DNA of 64,000 nucleotides from an uncultured Bacteroidales bacterium (GTDB lineage Bacteria; Bacteroidota; Bacteroidia; Bacteroidales; F082), in the NCBI GenBank assembly GCA_900317055.1, contig ONFF01000008.1:1-64000 (forward strand), given 5' to 3'. The notes below the pieces were generated by a model, which did not search any database, was not told where the DNA came from, and saw nothing but the letters and a program-made list of their open reading frames with translations. The position numbers and the translations under genes are program-made. Shown here piece after piece: positions 25,648 to 34,353 of the stretch. The first letter of the stretch is position 1; the number at the start of each line of letters is the position of its first letter.

Positions 25648-27171
25648 TTATTGATGTAATAGTTTTCTCTTAAGTAAAGGTGTGTTTATTTTTAGTGATG
25701 ACAAGGCATCTTCAAAACTCTTCCCATCTAACAAGTCTTCTCCCTTTAACAAACTCATCTGTAGACGATACCTTATCTTTGCCAAATCACAAGAACTTTC
25801 GGCAGGTTTGAGATAGTCGCCGTGTTCGATGTAATTCAATCCAGCACAGGGCTTGCAACATTTACAATATTCATAATCACCACAATGCTCATATTCCTCC
25901 ATTGTACAATGACGCCAGCTTTCAAGAAGCGCATTGTTTTCTACAATTTCCTTCCATGTTTTTTCTTTCAGTGAACCAAATGACATCGGGAAGGCAGCAC
26001 ATGCCTGAACTTCTCCATCAGGGGTTATTGAGAAGTCGACAAGACCGACCGTACAGCAGTTCTGATCCATCTTGCATTTTCTTTCAGTAAAAGAATCCAA
26101 ATCAGACAAAAGATTGTCAGATATTCTTTTATCCATCCAAACTACCTTGAATTGCTCTTCCGTCAATCGAAGTTGTCTTGAAAGGCAATCTCCATCGTTG
26201 GACTCTCGGATATTGATTTCAAACTGCGGCTCGGCACCATATTTCTTTGCCAAGTCTGCCACCATATAATAACTATGCAGGTTGGGCTGCATAATACAAC
26301 ATTTCAGGTTCATGGGAACGGCTAAATCGGATAGTTGCTCCACCACTTTCATCGAGCGTTCCCAAGAGCCTTTCACGCGGGTGATAGCATCATGATCTTC
26401 GGCAATGCCGCTGTAGATACTCACACCCACCAAGCGGGGAAAGTAGTTGGCCAAGCGTTCCACCATATCCACAATGCGTTGCCCGTTGGTGAAGACATCA
26501 AAGGCGACCTCTTTTTGGTAGAGATAGTCGATAATGTCCCACACAATGGGTTTCGAGAAGGGGTCGCCACCCGAGAGGCACACCTTCACCAAACCATGCT
26601 CATTTAGGTCGTCAATGATGCGTTTATAGTCGTCGAGGTTCAATTCGTCGCGGTCGCCACGGTGCGACACTTCCTCATCGTTGCGCGTGGCCCCCGGATT
26701 GTAGCAATGGATGCACTTCTCACTGCAGTTGTAAGTCAGCTCAAACATGACCGAAGTCACTGTTTTGCCATCGTCCACGGCATTGTAGTAATCCTGTTCC
26801 GCCGAGGAATTGTCAAAAGGCAGCTTCTCTTTGGTGGTTCTCTCCGTGGTCATTGAGGCCTTGCGTTTAGCTTGAGCCAATTGAGAGCGCATCCGTTTGA
26901 TGTCTTCATCGGTGGGAATGAAGTCCGTCAGTAGGCCTGCATCAATTAAGGTGTCGAAAAACGCCAAGATGGATTCCTCGGCAATGCCCGTGGCAGAGGC
27001 TATCTTTTCCACTTCAACAAGGCCGCTTCGTGGCACGGCAAGCACCTGCCCGATGACATCTGCCGAATACGACTCGAAGAAATAGCTGTAGCCAGCCAAG
27101 AGGTTGTACATCAGGGCTACATGTTTTTTGGCGTTGTAGCGGCCGCAAGTCCAGATGGGTCTATAGTTCAT
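25648..27171 (-). CDS. Radical SAM/SPASM peptide maturase with RRE-like N-terminus
   Basis: A 507-residue enzyme. Residues ~15-85 resemble a PqqD-like winged-helix recognition domain (LVEVEKIASATGIAEESILA then FFDTLIDAGLL). The radical SAM core has CSEKCIHC (Cys149, 153, 156) for the SAM-bound cluster and LSGGDPF (199-205). The C-terminal SPASM-like region has CCTVGLVDFSITPDGEVQAC, then HCTMEEYEHCGDYEYCKCC and a CAGL/SSC end, enough cysteines for two extra 4Fe-4S clusters. Such enzymes modify ribosomal peptides (thioether, cyclophane or epimer chemistry). The adjacent 35-codon frame is the likely substrate. Confidence 0.85.
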   Translation of the reverse strand: MNYRPIWTCGRYNAKKHVALMYNLLAGYSYFFESYSADVIGQVLAVPRSGLVEVEKIASATGIAEESILAFFDTLIDAGLLTDFIPTDEDIKRMRSQLAQAKRKASMTTERTTKEKLPFDNSSAEQDYYNAVDDGKTVTSVMFELTYNCSEKCIHCYNPGATRNDEEVSHRGDRDELNLDDYKRIIDDLNEHGLVKVCLSGGDPFSKPIVWDIIDYLYQKEVAFDVFTNGQRIVDMVERLANYFPRLVGVSIYSGIAEDHDAITRVKGSWERSMKVVEQLSDLAVPMNLKCCIMQPNLHSYYMVADLAKKYGAEPQFEINIRESNDGDCLSRQLRLTEEQFKVVWMDKRISDNLLSDLDSFTERKCKMDQNCCTVGLVDFSITPDGEVQACAAFPMSFGSLKEKTWKEIVENNALLESWRHCTMEEYEHCGDYEYCKCCKPCAGLNYIEHGDYLKPAESSCDLAKIRYRLQMSLLKGEDLLDGKSFEDALSSLKINTPLLKRKLLHQ

Positions 27172-27233
27172 ACTTTCCCTATTATATTAGCATCTTGTTA
27201 AACCAACAAAATCTCTATTAAGCAAAATAATTA

Positions 27234-27521
27234 TTAAGTGAAAATAATCAAAAAACCAGCGATAACAACCGTGGCTACACGGACCCAACCCATAGTTTCA
27301 TCGTCACGTGTATTGGGTAATATCAAATTCACGGCAGCTAATATCGAATACACTATGGATAGCCATAAAGGGATGTTTGTGATCCATGCAATTAACAGTA
27401 ACATGATTGTGCACCAAAGTTTTTTGCTGAAAAACAAAATTATGAACAAACATCCTTTGTTTTCATTGTCTACTTCAGGATTATTATCCAGTTCGTTTTT
27501 TATCTCATCAAAAGTACTCAT
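27234..27521 (-). CDS. Small membrane protein opening the RiPP operon
   Basis: A 95-residue protein with an acidic N-terminus (MSTFDEIKNELDNNPEVDNE) and three hydrophobic stretches (about 24-44, 47-64, 78-94). No family recognised. It is the first gene behind the 27564-27594 promoter and lies 62 bp before the radical SAM gene. A role in export or immunity for the mature peptide is possible but unproven. Confidence 0.6.
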   Translation of the reverse strand: MSTFDEIKNELDNNPEVDNENKGCLFIILFFSKKLWCTIMLLLIAWITNIPLWLSIVYSILAAVNLILPNTRDDETMGWVRVATVVIAGFLIIFT

Positions 27522-27563
27522 AGTTTAAAAGTTTAGACATGAAATCATGTCTATTAGTGAATG

Positions 27564-27594
27564 CAAAAATACAACAATTTTCAAAACAAACAAA
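27564..27594 (-). promoter_or_regulatory. Promoter of the RiPP operon
   Basis: On the minus strand TATTTTTG (27564-27571) with TTTG 19 bp upstream (27591-27594), a good Bacteroidetes -7/-33 pair, about 43 bp before the first ATG. Confidence 0.6.
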
Positions 27595-27645
27595 CTAATT
27601 ATTTGATAATCAATACTTTATTTATCTAAATCAGATACAGAAATT

Positions 27646-27693
27646 GTATCCAAAATGGATAATTTAGGATGGGAATGGATGAAGTGGATGGGG
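27646..27693. repeat. TATCCAAAATGGATAAT direct repeat, copy 1
   Basis: TATCCAAAATGGATAAT, ten variable bases, then ATGGATGAAGTGGATGG. The same 45-bp layout at 28616-28662 lies on the other side of the truncated ATPase gene. Confidence 0.7.
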
Positions 27694-27730
27694 AAAATCG
27701 GTTATGTTTTTCTTTTAGGAAGTCCAAGGC

Positions 27731-28468
27731 TTATAATCCCAAATCGAGGCACCACTCGTAAACGGGTTGCACTTTGATTTGGCGACCGTCTTCTTCAATT
27801 GTGGCTCTTTCGTGGTCGGTAAGCAAAAGAAGATTGGTACATCCTGTTTGTCGGGCGGCAAGCAAAAGCCCTCCAATTTCCCTTTTTCGTGTTTTTTCGG
27901 CCACGATGTCGTATGACACCTGTATGGCTTGAATCACAATGTTTCCTTTGCACACCACAAAGTCGCATTCACCATATCGTTCGTTTAGGTAATACACGTC
28001 CAAATCGTCCATCTTGCATTTGCGCACAAGGTGGATTAACACGATGGTTTCAAGCCGGTGGCCGAGGTTGTCGCCTGCGAAAGCATTGTCCCGTTGGTTC
28101 ATCATGGCTACATCAACGGCATACACTTTCTCTTGCACGACCCTCACCTTACTTTTCTGTGAGTATTTCTCCACCCCTATCAACAAATAGGCTTGTTTTA
28201 GATGTTCCACATAGTTTTTTGCCGTATGCTCCGATTTGAAGTGGAACACTTCGGCCAAAGTTTTCGGTACTACTATTGTTGGCGAGATATTCAACAAATG
28301 GTGCGCCAGCCTTTCAAATGCCGCTTTATAAGCAATCTTGTATCTCTGTTCAATGTCGCGTTTCAATATGTTGTCGACAAGGGTCTTGACATAGGTCTTG
28401 TTGTCACTTATGGAAAGAAGTTCGGGGACAAAAAATCTAAAACGCGTTATTTTACCAAATTTAATCAT
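27731..28468 (-). pseudogene. Truncated AAA_14/DUF4143 ATPase (C-terminal half)
   Basis: A 245-codon frame containing only the DUF4143 domain: YVKTLVDNILKRDIEQRYKI, the switch helix region, LGHRLETIVLIHLVRK, ECDFVV and IQVSYDIVAEKTRKREIGGL, ending PVYEWCLDLGL. Full-length relatives have about 390-400 residues with an N-terminal P-loop ATPase, absent here. The first dozen codons come from a 23-bp repeat that sits where the ATPase domain should join. It may still be translated but cannot hydrolyse ATP. Confidence 0.75.
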
Positions 28469-28491
28469 CTAAAACGCGTTATTTTACCAAA
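28437..28491. repeat. 23-bp direct repeat pair at the break of the DUF4143 gene
   Basis: Two exact copies starting CTAAAACGCGTTATTTTACC (28437-28459 and 28469-28491) with a 9-bp spacer that contains the ATG of the truncated gene. Confidence 0.85.
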
Positions 28492-28615
28492 TTTTTGAGC
28501 TTTTCAATGCATTATTTTCCATCATAAATCAGCGAAATGTATCTTGATTTCGACGATTCGCGATGTAATTCCTCATTTTATCACTCAAACCAAATATGCC
28601 TCCGACCATATAAAC

Positions 28616-28662
28616 CATATCCAAAATGGATAATCAGGCATAGAAATGGATGAAATGGATGG
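28616..28662. repeat. TATCCAAAATGGATAAT direct repeat, copy 2
   Basis: Partner of 27646-27693, same orientation, about 970 bp away; the ATGGATGAAATGGATGG half also resembles 20617-20640. Confidence 0.7.
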
Positions 28663-28699
28663 ATTTTAAGAAACAAATGCTCTGCATTGGCTCCACCGA

Positions 28700-28746
28700 A
28701 ATCCTCGATTCAGCGTAGCTAATCTTCGATTTCAACATAGTTAAAT
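28700..28746. repeat. GATTCAGCGTAGCTAATC repeat
   Basis: ATTCAGCGTAGCTAATCTTC followed by GATTTCAACATAG; related copies at 49288-49322 and (inverted and diverged) 9181-9216. Apart from this, the repeats above and the promoter below, I see nothing in the 400-bp gap 28469-28870. Confidence 0.6.
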
Positions 28747-28838
28747 CTTACAAAAATCTGTCAAAAATCACTTTTCAAGTCAACTTCTCGAAACAGGTAC
28801 AGGCAGAAATGCCACTTATATACGTTCAAAAAAATCCG

Positions 28839-28846
28839 TATTTTTG
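28839..28846 (+). promoter_or_regulatory. -7 box of the fakA unit
   Basis: TATTTTTG, 25 bp before the ATG. Confidence 0.55.
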
Positions 28847-28870
28847 CAGACTTTTTGAAAAACATTCTGC

Positions 28871-30508
28871 ATGCAGAAAACCACTGAACTCGATAGCCTG
28901 ACTTTCGCCGCTATGCTGCGCCAAGGCGCGGTGCAACTGGGCAGGGACAAAAAGGTCATCAACGACCTCAACGTCTTCCCTATCCCCGACGGCGACACGG
29001 GCGACAACATGCTGATGACCCTCAAGGCAGGATGTACTGCCTTGAACGACCAACTCGGTACCCTTTCTGAACTAGCCTCAGCAGCTTCTTCGGGTATGCT
29101 GCTCGGCGCAAGAGGTAACTCTGGCGTCATACTCTCACGAATCTTCGCTGGCCTCGCCAAAGGTCTGCAAGGCGTCATCGAAGCCGACACAAAGGCCCTC
29201 GCCAATGCCATGCAATCCGCTGTGGAAGAGGCTTACAAATCCGTACCCGTTCCCGTGGAAGGCACCATCATCACCGTACTGCGCGAAGGCGTGGCAGGCG
29301 CAGATAGCAGTGTCGACTTGAACCATTATTTTGAGACCTTATTGGAGGCCATGCAGGTCTCCTTAGACCATACGCCCGAACTGCTCCAAGTGCTGAAAGA
29401 CGCAGGCGTGGTCGATAGCGGCGGCGCTGGACTAGTGAGCATCTTCCGAGGCATGAACGAGGCTTTGAACGGCATCATTTCAGAAGAAGAAATTGCACCT
29501 ACTTCGGCCGCTACACCTACCGTTGAACTCGACAAGTTCACCGAAGACAGCACCCTGGAATACGGCTACTGCACGGAATTCCTACTCCGTTTGATGCGTT
29601 CAAAAGTCGACCTCAACACCTTTGACGAAAAAGAAATCTTTGACTATCTGAACCGCGTCGGTGAGTCGGTGGTGGCCTTCCGCGAAGGCACCATCGTGAA
29701 AGTGCACGTGCATACCTTCACACCTGGTGAGATCCTTAATGAGATGCAGAAATATGGCGAGTTCCTGACCATCAAGATCGAGAACATGGCCCTGCAACAC
29801 CACCAATCGACGAACCAAAACAACGCCTCGTTCAAGCTACCGCCCAAGCCTTACGGCATCGTGACCGTAGCCTCAGGTGGCGGGCTCATCCAAGCCTTCC
29901 ACGAGATTGGCGCGGATGAAGTGATTGCTGGTGGTCAGACCATGAACCCATCGACACAGGACTTCCTGGACGCCTTTGCCCGCATCAACGCGCAACACAT
30001 CCTTGTCTTCCCCAACAACAAGAACATCAAGATGGCCGCCGACCAGGCTGCCGAACTCTATAAAGACGCTGACATCCATGTGCTTCCATCGACCACTATC
30101 GGCGAAGGCTACTATGGTATCGGCTACATCGACCGCGACAATCCCAATGTTGATGAAATCATCGCCAGCGTCACGGAAATCATGCAATCCGTGGTGACAG
30201 GCATGGTCTCTACCGCCATCCGCGATGCCGAAGGCGACCAAGTGAGCGTCCACACGGGCGACTTTGTGGGATACAGCGGCAAACAAATCCTTTCCGACAG
30301 TCCCGACCGCGAAACGGCCACCAAAGCCCTCATTGAACGCCTTGGTGCAGCTTCGCGTGATGTGATGCTGGTATTCTATGGCGAGGATGTCCCTTCAGAA
30401 GAAGCGGAACGCCTCGTCGCCGACCTGCAAACCCAATACAAAAACCTTGAAATTATGCTGAACAACGGCGCACAGCCGGTTTACGATTATATAATTGTTT
30501 GTATATGA
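28871..30508 (+). CDS. fakA: Fatty acid kinase catalytic subunit FakA-like (DAK2/YloV)
   Basis: A 545-residue DhaL-domain protein. NVFPIPDGDTGDNML (about 36-50) is the ATP/Mg site of DhaL kinases, and ARGNSGVILSRIFAG the next conserved block. The middle and C-terminal parts match the FakA/YloV layout (ILVFPNNKNIKMAADQAAEL, TTIGEGYYG). FakA phosphorylates fatty acids held by FakB to acyl-phosphate. A FakB-like gene follows 100 bp later, separated by a repeat, and PlsX lies 2.4 kb on. Confidence 0.88.
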   Translation: MQKTTELDSLTFAAMLRQGAVQLGRDKKVINDLNVFPIPDGDTGDNMLMTLKAGCTALNDQLGTLSELASAASSGMLLGARGNSGVILSRIFAGLAKGLQGVIEADTKALANAMQSAVEEAYKSVPVPVEGTIITVLREGVAGADSSVDLNHYFETLLEAMQVSLDHTPELLQVLKDAGVVDSGGAGLVSIFRGMNEALNGIISEEEIAPTSAATPTVELDKFTEDSTLEYGYCTEFLLRLMRSKVDLNTFDEKEIFDYLNRVGESVVAFREGTIVKVHVHTFTPGEILNEMQKYGEFLTIKIENMALQHHQSTNQNNASFKLPPKPYGIVTVASGGGLIQAFHEIGADEVIAGGQTMNPSTQDFLDAFARINAQHILVFPNNKNIKMAADQAAELYKDADIHVLPSTTIGEGYYGIGYIDRDNPNVDEIIASVTEIMQSVVTGMVSTAIRDAEGDQVSVHTGDFVGYSGKQILSDSPDRETATKALIERLGAASRDVMLVFYGEDVPSEEAERLVADLQTQYKNLEIMLNNGAQPVYDYIIVCI

Positions 30509-30521
30509 ACATCTTGACACA

Positions 30522-30594
30522 AGACTGCGAGACTACGAGACTGCGAGACGAGCAATGTCCCGAAGTCCCGTGTCTCGAAGTCCCGAAGTCAAAA
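30522..30594. repeat. GAGACTGCGAGAC / CCCGAAGTC mosaic repeat
   Basis: Tandem ACTGCGAGAC and CGAAGTCCCG units with inverted matches (CGAGAC / GTCTCG), between fakA and fakB. Its end AAGTCCCGAAGTCAAAAC matches 17382-17398. Confidence 0.6.
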
Positions 30595-30608
30595 CAAAAC
30601 CCCATACC

Positions 30609-31478
30609 ATGTTGACATTTTTTTCCGACACCGATTGCGACATCACTCCCAAGGAGTGTGCCGAGTATGGCATCAAACTCATCAGCATGCCTTACACTGT
30701 GGGTGAACAAGTGATTTACCCCTATATCGACTTCCAAGAATTCGACTTCCACAAGTTCTACGATATGCTTCGCGCAGGTACCATGCCGACCACCAGCGCC
30801 ATGAGTGAAGAGGCTTATATCCAATATTTTGAGCCTGAATATGCTGCTGGCAATGACATCCTTTATGTGCATTTCTCATCGGGTACCTCCAACACCTTCA
30901 CCATCATGAGACAGGCTTTGGAGAAACTGAAGCAGAAATACCCCGAACGCAAGTTCTATGAAATCGACACGTTGGGCATTACGGCTTTGTCTTATAATGT
31001 AGTGCTTGAAGCCGCTGAATTGTACAAAGCGGGCAAGACTGCCGAGGAAATCGTGGAATGGGCCAAGGTGGAAGTGCCGAAGTTCCCGATGTACTTCTTC
31101 GCCGATGACCTGAAGTTCTTCCGTCGTAGCGGCCGTGTGAGCGGTCTGGCAGCCACCATGGGCGGCTTCATCGGCATCCGTCCCATCATCTACCTTGACA
31201 ACGAAGGCAAGATGATCTCCATCGGCAAAGAGACGGGGCGCGCCAAGGCCATCGCCCGTCTGGTGAAGTTTGTCGAAGAACTGGGCGAAGACGTGAAGGC
31301 ACACCGTGTGGTCATCGGTCATTCGGATGCTCTCGACATTGCCACCGAAGCCGAACGCCAACTGAAAGAGAAGTTTGGCGACGACCTGAATGTCATCATC
31401 ACCCCCGTCAACCCGACCATCGGAAGCCATTGCGGCCCCAACGCCATCGGCATCTGCTTCCATGCGAAACATCGTTGA
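30609..31478 (+). CDS. fakB: DegV family fatty-acid-binding protein (FakB-like)
   Basis: A 289-residue DegV protein. SDTDCDITPKEC opens the fold, followed by YVHFSSGTSNTFTIM (the Thr/Ser that contacts the carboxyl head) and FFADDLKFFRRSGRVSGLAA, a family signature; the end HCGPNAIGICFHAK matches. ATG 30609 is chosen since the 38 codons before it are repeat-derived. FakB presents fatty acid to FakA. Confidence 0.88.
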   Translation: MLTFFSDTDCDITPKECAEYGIKLISMPYTVGEQVIYPYIDFQEFDFHKFYDMLRAGTMPTTSAMSEEAYIQYFEPEYAAGNDILYVHFSSGTSNTFTIMRQALEKLKQKYPERKFYEIDTLGITALSYNVVLEAAELYKAGKTAEEIVEWAKVEVPKFPMYFFADDLKFFRRSGRVSGLAATMGGFIGIRPIIYLDNEGKMISIGKETGRAKAIARLVKFVEELGEDVKAHRVVIGHSDALDIATEAERQLKEKFGDDLNVIITPVNPTIGSHCGPNAIGICFHAKHR

Positions 31479-31512
31479 TGCGTGGCTGGGCTGCACTATC
31501 ATAAGCCTTTAC

Positions 31513-31653
31513 CGTCATGGCGGAGGAACCGTCATTCCGCGTAGGCGGAACGCCATCTCTCGAGCGCGAAGACAACACCCTCATAGCAGGAGAGATTGCG
31601 GGTCAAGCCCGCAAATCCCCGATTCGACGATGCGAAGCGAGTCAATGACGGTT
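31513..31653. repeat. Expanded GGCGGA/GCGGGT intergenic repeat, copy 3
   Basis: GTCATGGCGGA, a GTAGGCGGAACGCCATC insert, then TTGCGGGTCAAGCCCGCAA and GTCAATGACGG. A longer variant of 1878-1965 that fills the fakB-31694 gap. Confidence 0.65.
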
Positions 31654-31693
31654 AAGAAGAAAAACAGAATACCAAACAATTGAGTGACTTGAT

Positions 31694-32809
31694 ATGATAA
31701 TGGTTGTAGAAGTTCTGACAAAAAAACAACAGAAGGATTTCTTGAACTTCCCGCTGAATCTCTATAAGGGCAATCCTTACTTCACGCCACCTCTGTACAT
31801 GGATGAGAAGAAGATCTTCCGCAAGGACTTCGTTTACAATGACATGTGCGACTCCATCCATTTCAACGCCTACAAGGACGGCAAGATGTCGGGACGCATC
31901 TCAGGCATTGTGCAACGAGCCGCCAACGAAAAGACTGGCAAGAAACAAGTGCGTTTTACCCATTTCGATGTCATTGAAGATGAGGAAATCGCGCGTGAAC
32001 TCTTCAAAGCCATTGAGGCTTGGGCCATCGAGAAAGGCATGAACGAGGTCGTGGGACCACTGAGCTATTCCGACCTCGAACGCGAAGGATTGCTCATTGA
32101 CGGTTTCGACTATCCTGCCACCTTCGAGGAGACCTACAACCATCCATATTATCAGACCTTTATCGAGAATTTAGGTTACCAAAAAGAAGTAGACTGGACG
32201 GGTAGCCGACTGCGCATCCCTAAGGATTACGATGGCGAGGTCGACAAGCTGGCCAAATTCGTGATGAAACGCTACAACCTGCATCTCGGACCGGCACGCA
32301 ACACCAATGATTTCCTCCAGAAATACGCTGACGGCATCTTCGAGCTGCTCGACAAATCCTACGAACTGCTTTACGGCACCGTACCTTTCACCGAGGGCAT
32401 GAAAAAGATGATGATCGACAATTTCAAGCTTGTCATCGACATCAGATATGTGGCTGCCATCCTCGATGAGAACGACAAGATGGTCTGCTTCGGATTGGCC
32501 TTCCCTGCCATTGCCGACGCGGTGCGTCCTTCGGGCGGCAGACTGACTCCAACTACCCTGGTTCGACTGCTCAAAGCCTTGAAGAAGCCCGATGTCATCG
32601 ACCTCTGCCTCATCGGCGTCGACCCCGAATGGCTCAACCGCGGCGTGAGCATCATCATTTCCGCCGAGATGATGAAGATGCTCAAAAACGTCAAGTACGC
32701 CGAGACCAACATGAACCTTGAAGACAACTACGCGATACAAAACCAGTGGAAACGCTTTGATGAAGAGAAGATTAAGCGCCATAGGTGTTATATTAAAAAG
32801 TTAGTTTAG
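31694..32809 (+). CDS. YghO/GNAT-like protein
   Basis: A 371-residue cytoplasmic protein. PLNLYKGNPYFTPPLYMDEK (about 21-40) is the opening of YghO-like proteins; the centre (ELFKAIEAWAIEKGMNEVVG) and C-terminus (VDPEWLNRGVSIIISAEMMK) look like GNAT acetyltransferase pieces. The reaction is unknown. Its position between FakB and PlsX suggests a link to acyl or lipid metabolism, but this is context only. A second ATG at 31700 is possible. Confidence 0.7.
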   Translation: MIMVVEVLTKKQQKDFLNFPLNLYKGNPYFTPPLYMDEKKIFRKDFVYNDMCDSIHFNAYKDGKMSGRISGIVQRAANEKTGKKQVRFTHFDVIEDEEIARELFKAIEAWAIEKGMNEVVGPLSYSDLEREGLLIDGFDYPATFEETYNHPYYQTFIENLGYQKEVDWTGSRLRIPKDYDGEVDKLAKFVMKRYNLHLGPARNTNDFLQKYADGIFELLDKSYELLYGTVPFTEGMKKMMIDNFKLVIDIRYVAAILDENDKMVCFGLAFPAIADAVRPSGGRLTPTTLVRLLKALKKPDVIDLCLIGVDPEWLNRGVSIIISAEMMKMLKNVKYAETNMNLEDNYAIQNQWKRFDEEKIKRHRCYIKKLV

Positions 32810-32810
32810 G

Positions 32811-32912
32811 GCTTCTAGCCGCTGGCTACTGGCTACTGGCAGCTCCAACAGAAATGGATAAAATTCCTTTTCATAAAGCTGCCAGAGGCCAGAAGCCAAG
32901 AGCCAAAGGCCA
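32811..32912. repeat. GGCTTCTGGC-type long inverted repeat, copy 1
   Basis: GGCTACTGGCTACTGGCAGC and, 40 bp later, the inverse AGCTGCCAGAGGCCAGAAGC. A second copy at 33973-34076 lies on the other side of plsX. It also provides 25 false codons ahead of plsX. Confidence 0.7.
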
Positions 32913-32928
32913 TAATAAGAATACAACA

Positions 32929-33948
32929 ATGATCAAAATCCTAATAGACTGTTTCGGGGGCGACCACAGCCCCGAGGCCAACGTGGACGGCGCCATGGCA
33001 GCCATGGAAAAAATGCCCGACCTGTATCTCATCCTTACGGGTGATGAGACCATCCTGCAGAACTACCTGAAAGGCAAAACCTACGACAGTTCGCGTCTTG
33101 AGATTGTCCACGCGCCCGAGGTCATTGGCTGTGAGGAGCGTCCCATCGACGTCATCCGACTGAAAAAGGAAAGCTCGATGATCAAGGCCGTGAGGATGTT
33201 GCGTGACAACGACGACATCAACGCGATGGTGAGCACGGGTTCCACGGGCGCTCTCGTGGCGGCAGCCTTGACGCGCATCGGGCGCGTGAAAGGGGTCATC
33301 CGTCCGGCCTTCTGCCCTATCCTTCCCACCATGGATGGCGGCATCGTCGGTATCTGCGACAGTGGAGCCAACGTGGAGGTCACACCCGAGCATCTGCGAC
33401 AGTTTGCCATCATGTCGAGCCTATACATGAAGTATGTCTACAACATTGAAAATCCGCGCATTGCACTGCTCAATGTGGGAAAAGAAGCAGAAAAAGGCGA
33501 TGAAATCCGACAAAAGGCACACATTTTGTTAAGTGAGACCCCGGAAATCCATTTTGTGGGCAACATGGAGAGCCGCGATTTGCTGTCGGGCAACTACGAT
33601 GTGGTGGTTTGCGACGGTTTCTCGGGCAATGTGCTGGTGAAGACTACGGAAGGTACGGCCTTGGAGTTGCTGAAGAAGTTGAAGAAGGACATTTATTCGA
33701 GACCTCTCTACAAGCTCGGCGCCTTGCTAATGAAGAGGATGTTTATGGAGGAGAAAGCGTTCATGAACTACCAGAACTACGGCGGCAGTGTACTGCTCGG
33801 CACCTCGAAGACAGTCGTGAAAGGCCACGGTTCCAGCAAGGCGACAGCAGTGGAGAAATGCATCGAACAAGCCTACAAGATGGAAGTCAGTTCATTGTCA
33901 TTGAAGATGGAAGAGATTATTATGAAGTATGAACACTATGAATATTGA
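32929..33948 (+). CDS. plsX: Phosphate acyltransferase PlsX
   Basis: A 339-residue PlsX. MIKILIDCFGGDHSPEANVD (DxxGGD) opens the protein, then AMVSTGSTGALVAAALTRIG, RPAFCPILPT and VCDGFSGNVLVKTTEG, all PlsX signatures; the C-terminus KGHGSSKATAVEKCIEQAY matches too. PlsX converts acyl-ACP and phosphate to acyl-phosphate for PlsY, or runs in reverse on FakAB product. ATG 32929 avoids the repeat-derived extension. Confidence 0.95.
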   Translation: MIKILIDCFGGDHSPEANVDGAMAAMEKMPDLYLILTGDETILQNYLKGKTYDSSRLEIVHAPEVIGCEERPIDVIRLKKESSMIKAVRMLRDNDDINAMVSTGSTGALVAAALTRIGRVKGVIRPAFCPILPTMDGGIVGICDSGANVEVTPEHLRQFAIMSSLYMKYVYNIENPRIALLNVGKEAEKGDEIRQKAHILLSETPEIHFVGNMESRDLLSGNYDVVVCDGFSGNVLVKTTEGTALELLKKLKKDIYSRPLYKLGALLMKRMFMEEKAFMNYQNYGGSVLLGTSKTVVKGHGSSKATAVEKCIEQAYKMEVSSLSLKMEEIIMKYEHYEY

Positions 33949-33972
33949 ATGCTGAATGAGGAATGCTGAATG

Positions 33973-34076
33973 GGCTTCTGGCCTCTGGCTTTTGGCTTCT
34001 GGCAGCTTCACAAAATGCTGAAAGTTCAAGCTTCGGTCAAAGCTGCCAATGGCCAGTAGCCAGCAGCCAGTAGCCA
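33973..34076. repeat. GGCTTCTGGC-type long inverted repeat, copy 2
   Basis: GGCTTCTGGCCTCTGGCTTT...GGCAGCTT pairs with AAGCTGCCAATGGCCAGTAG further on. It is the partner of the element at 32811-32912. Confidence 0.7.
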
Positions 34077-34125
34077 ATTTTGAAAACAGAAATCTTTAAA
34101 TTTTAAATCTTTGAATCTGTATAAT

Positions 34126-34353
34126 ATGTACGAAATTGTAAAAACCACCCTAGCGCGTCAGTTGCGCATCGACCCAGAACGAGTCACGCTCGACGCACAA
34201 ATCAAGAAAGACCTCGGTGCCGATTCCGTCGACATCCTGCAACTGCTCATGCGTCTCGAAGACGACTATGGCATCACCATTCCCGACCAGGCCTTGGCCA
34301 AGTTTGAAACCGTCAACGATGTAGTCACCTATTTAGACAACCTTAAAAAATGA
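34126..34353 (+). CDS. Acyl carrier protein
   Basis: A 75-residue ACP. GADSVDILQLLMRLEDDYGI carries the phosphopantetheine serine (DSV, about Ser38 by position) and the acidic helix II. ATG 34126 is preferred over a TTG at 34111. It overlaps the LolA-like start as ATGA, so both are translated together. Confidence 0.9.
   Translation: MYEIVKTTLARQLRIDPERVTLDAQIKKDLGADSVDILQLLMRLEDDYGITIPDQALAKFETVNDVVTYLDNLKK

Noticed and set aside
26335-26607. Plus-strand frame within the radical SAM gene
   Set aside because: Antisense shadow; the minus-strand frame has all radical SAM motifs.
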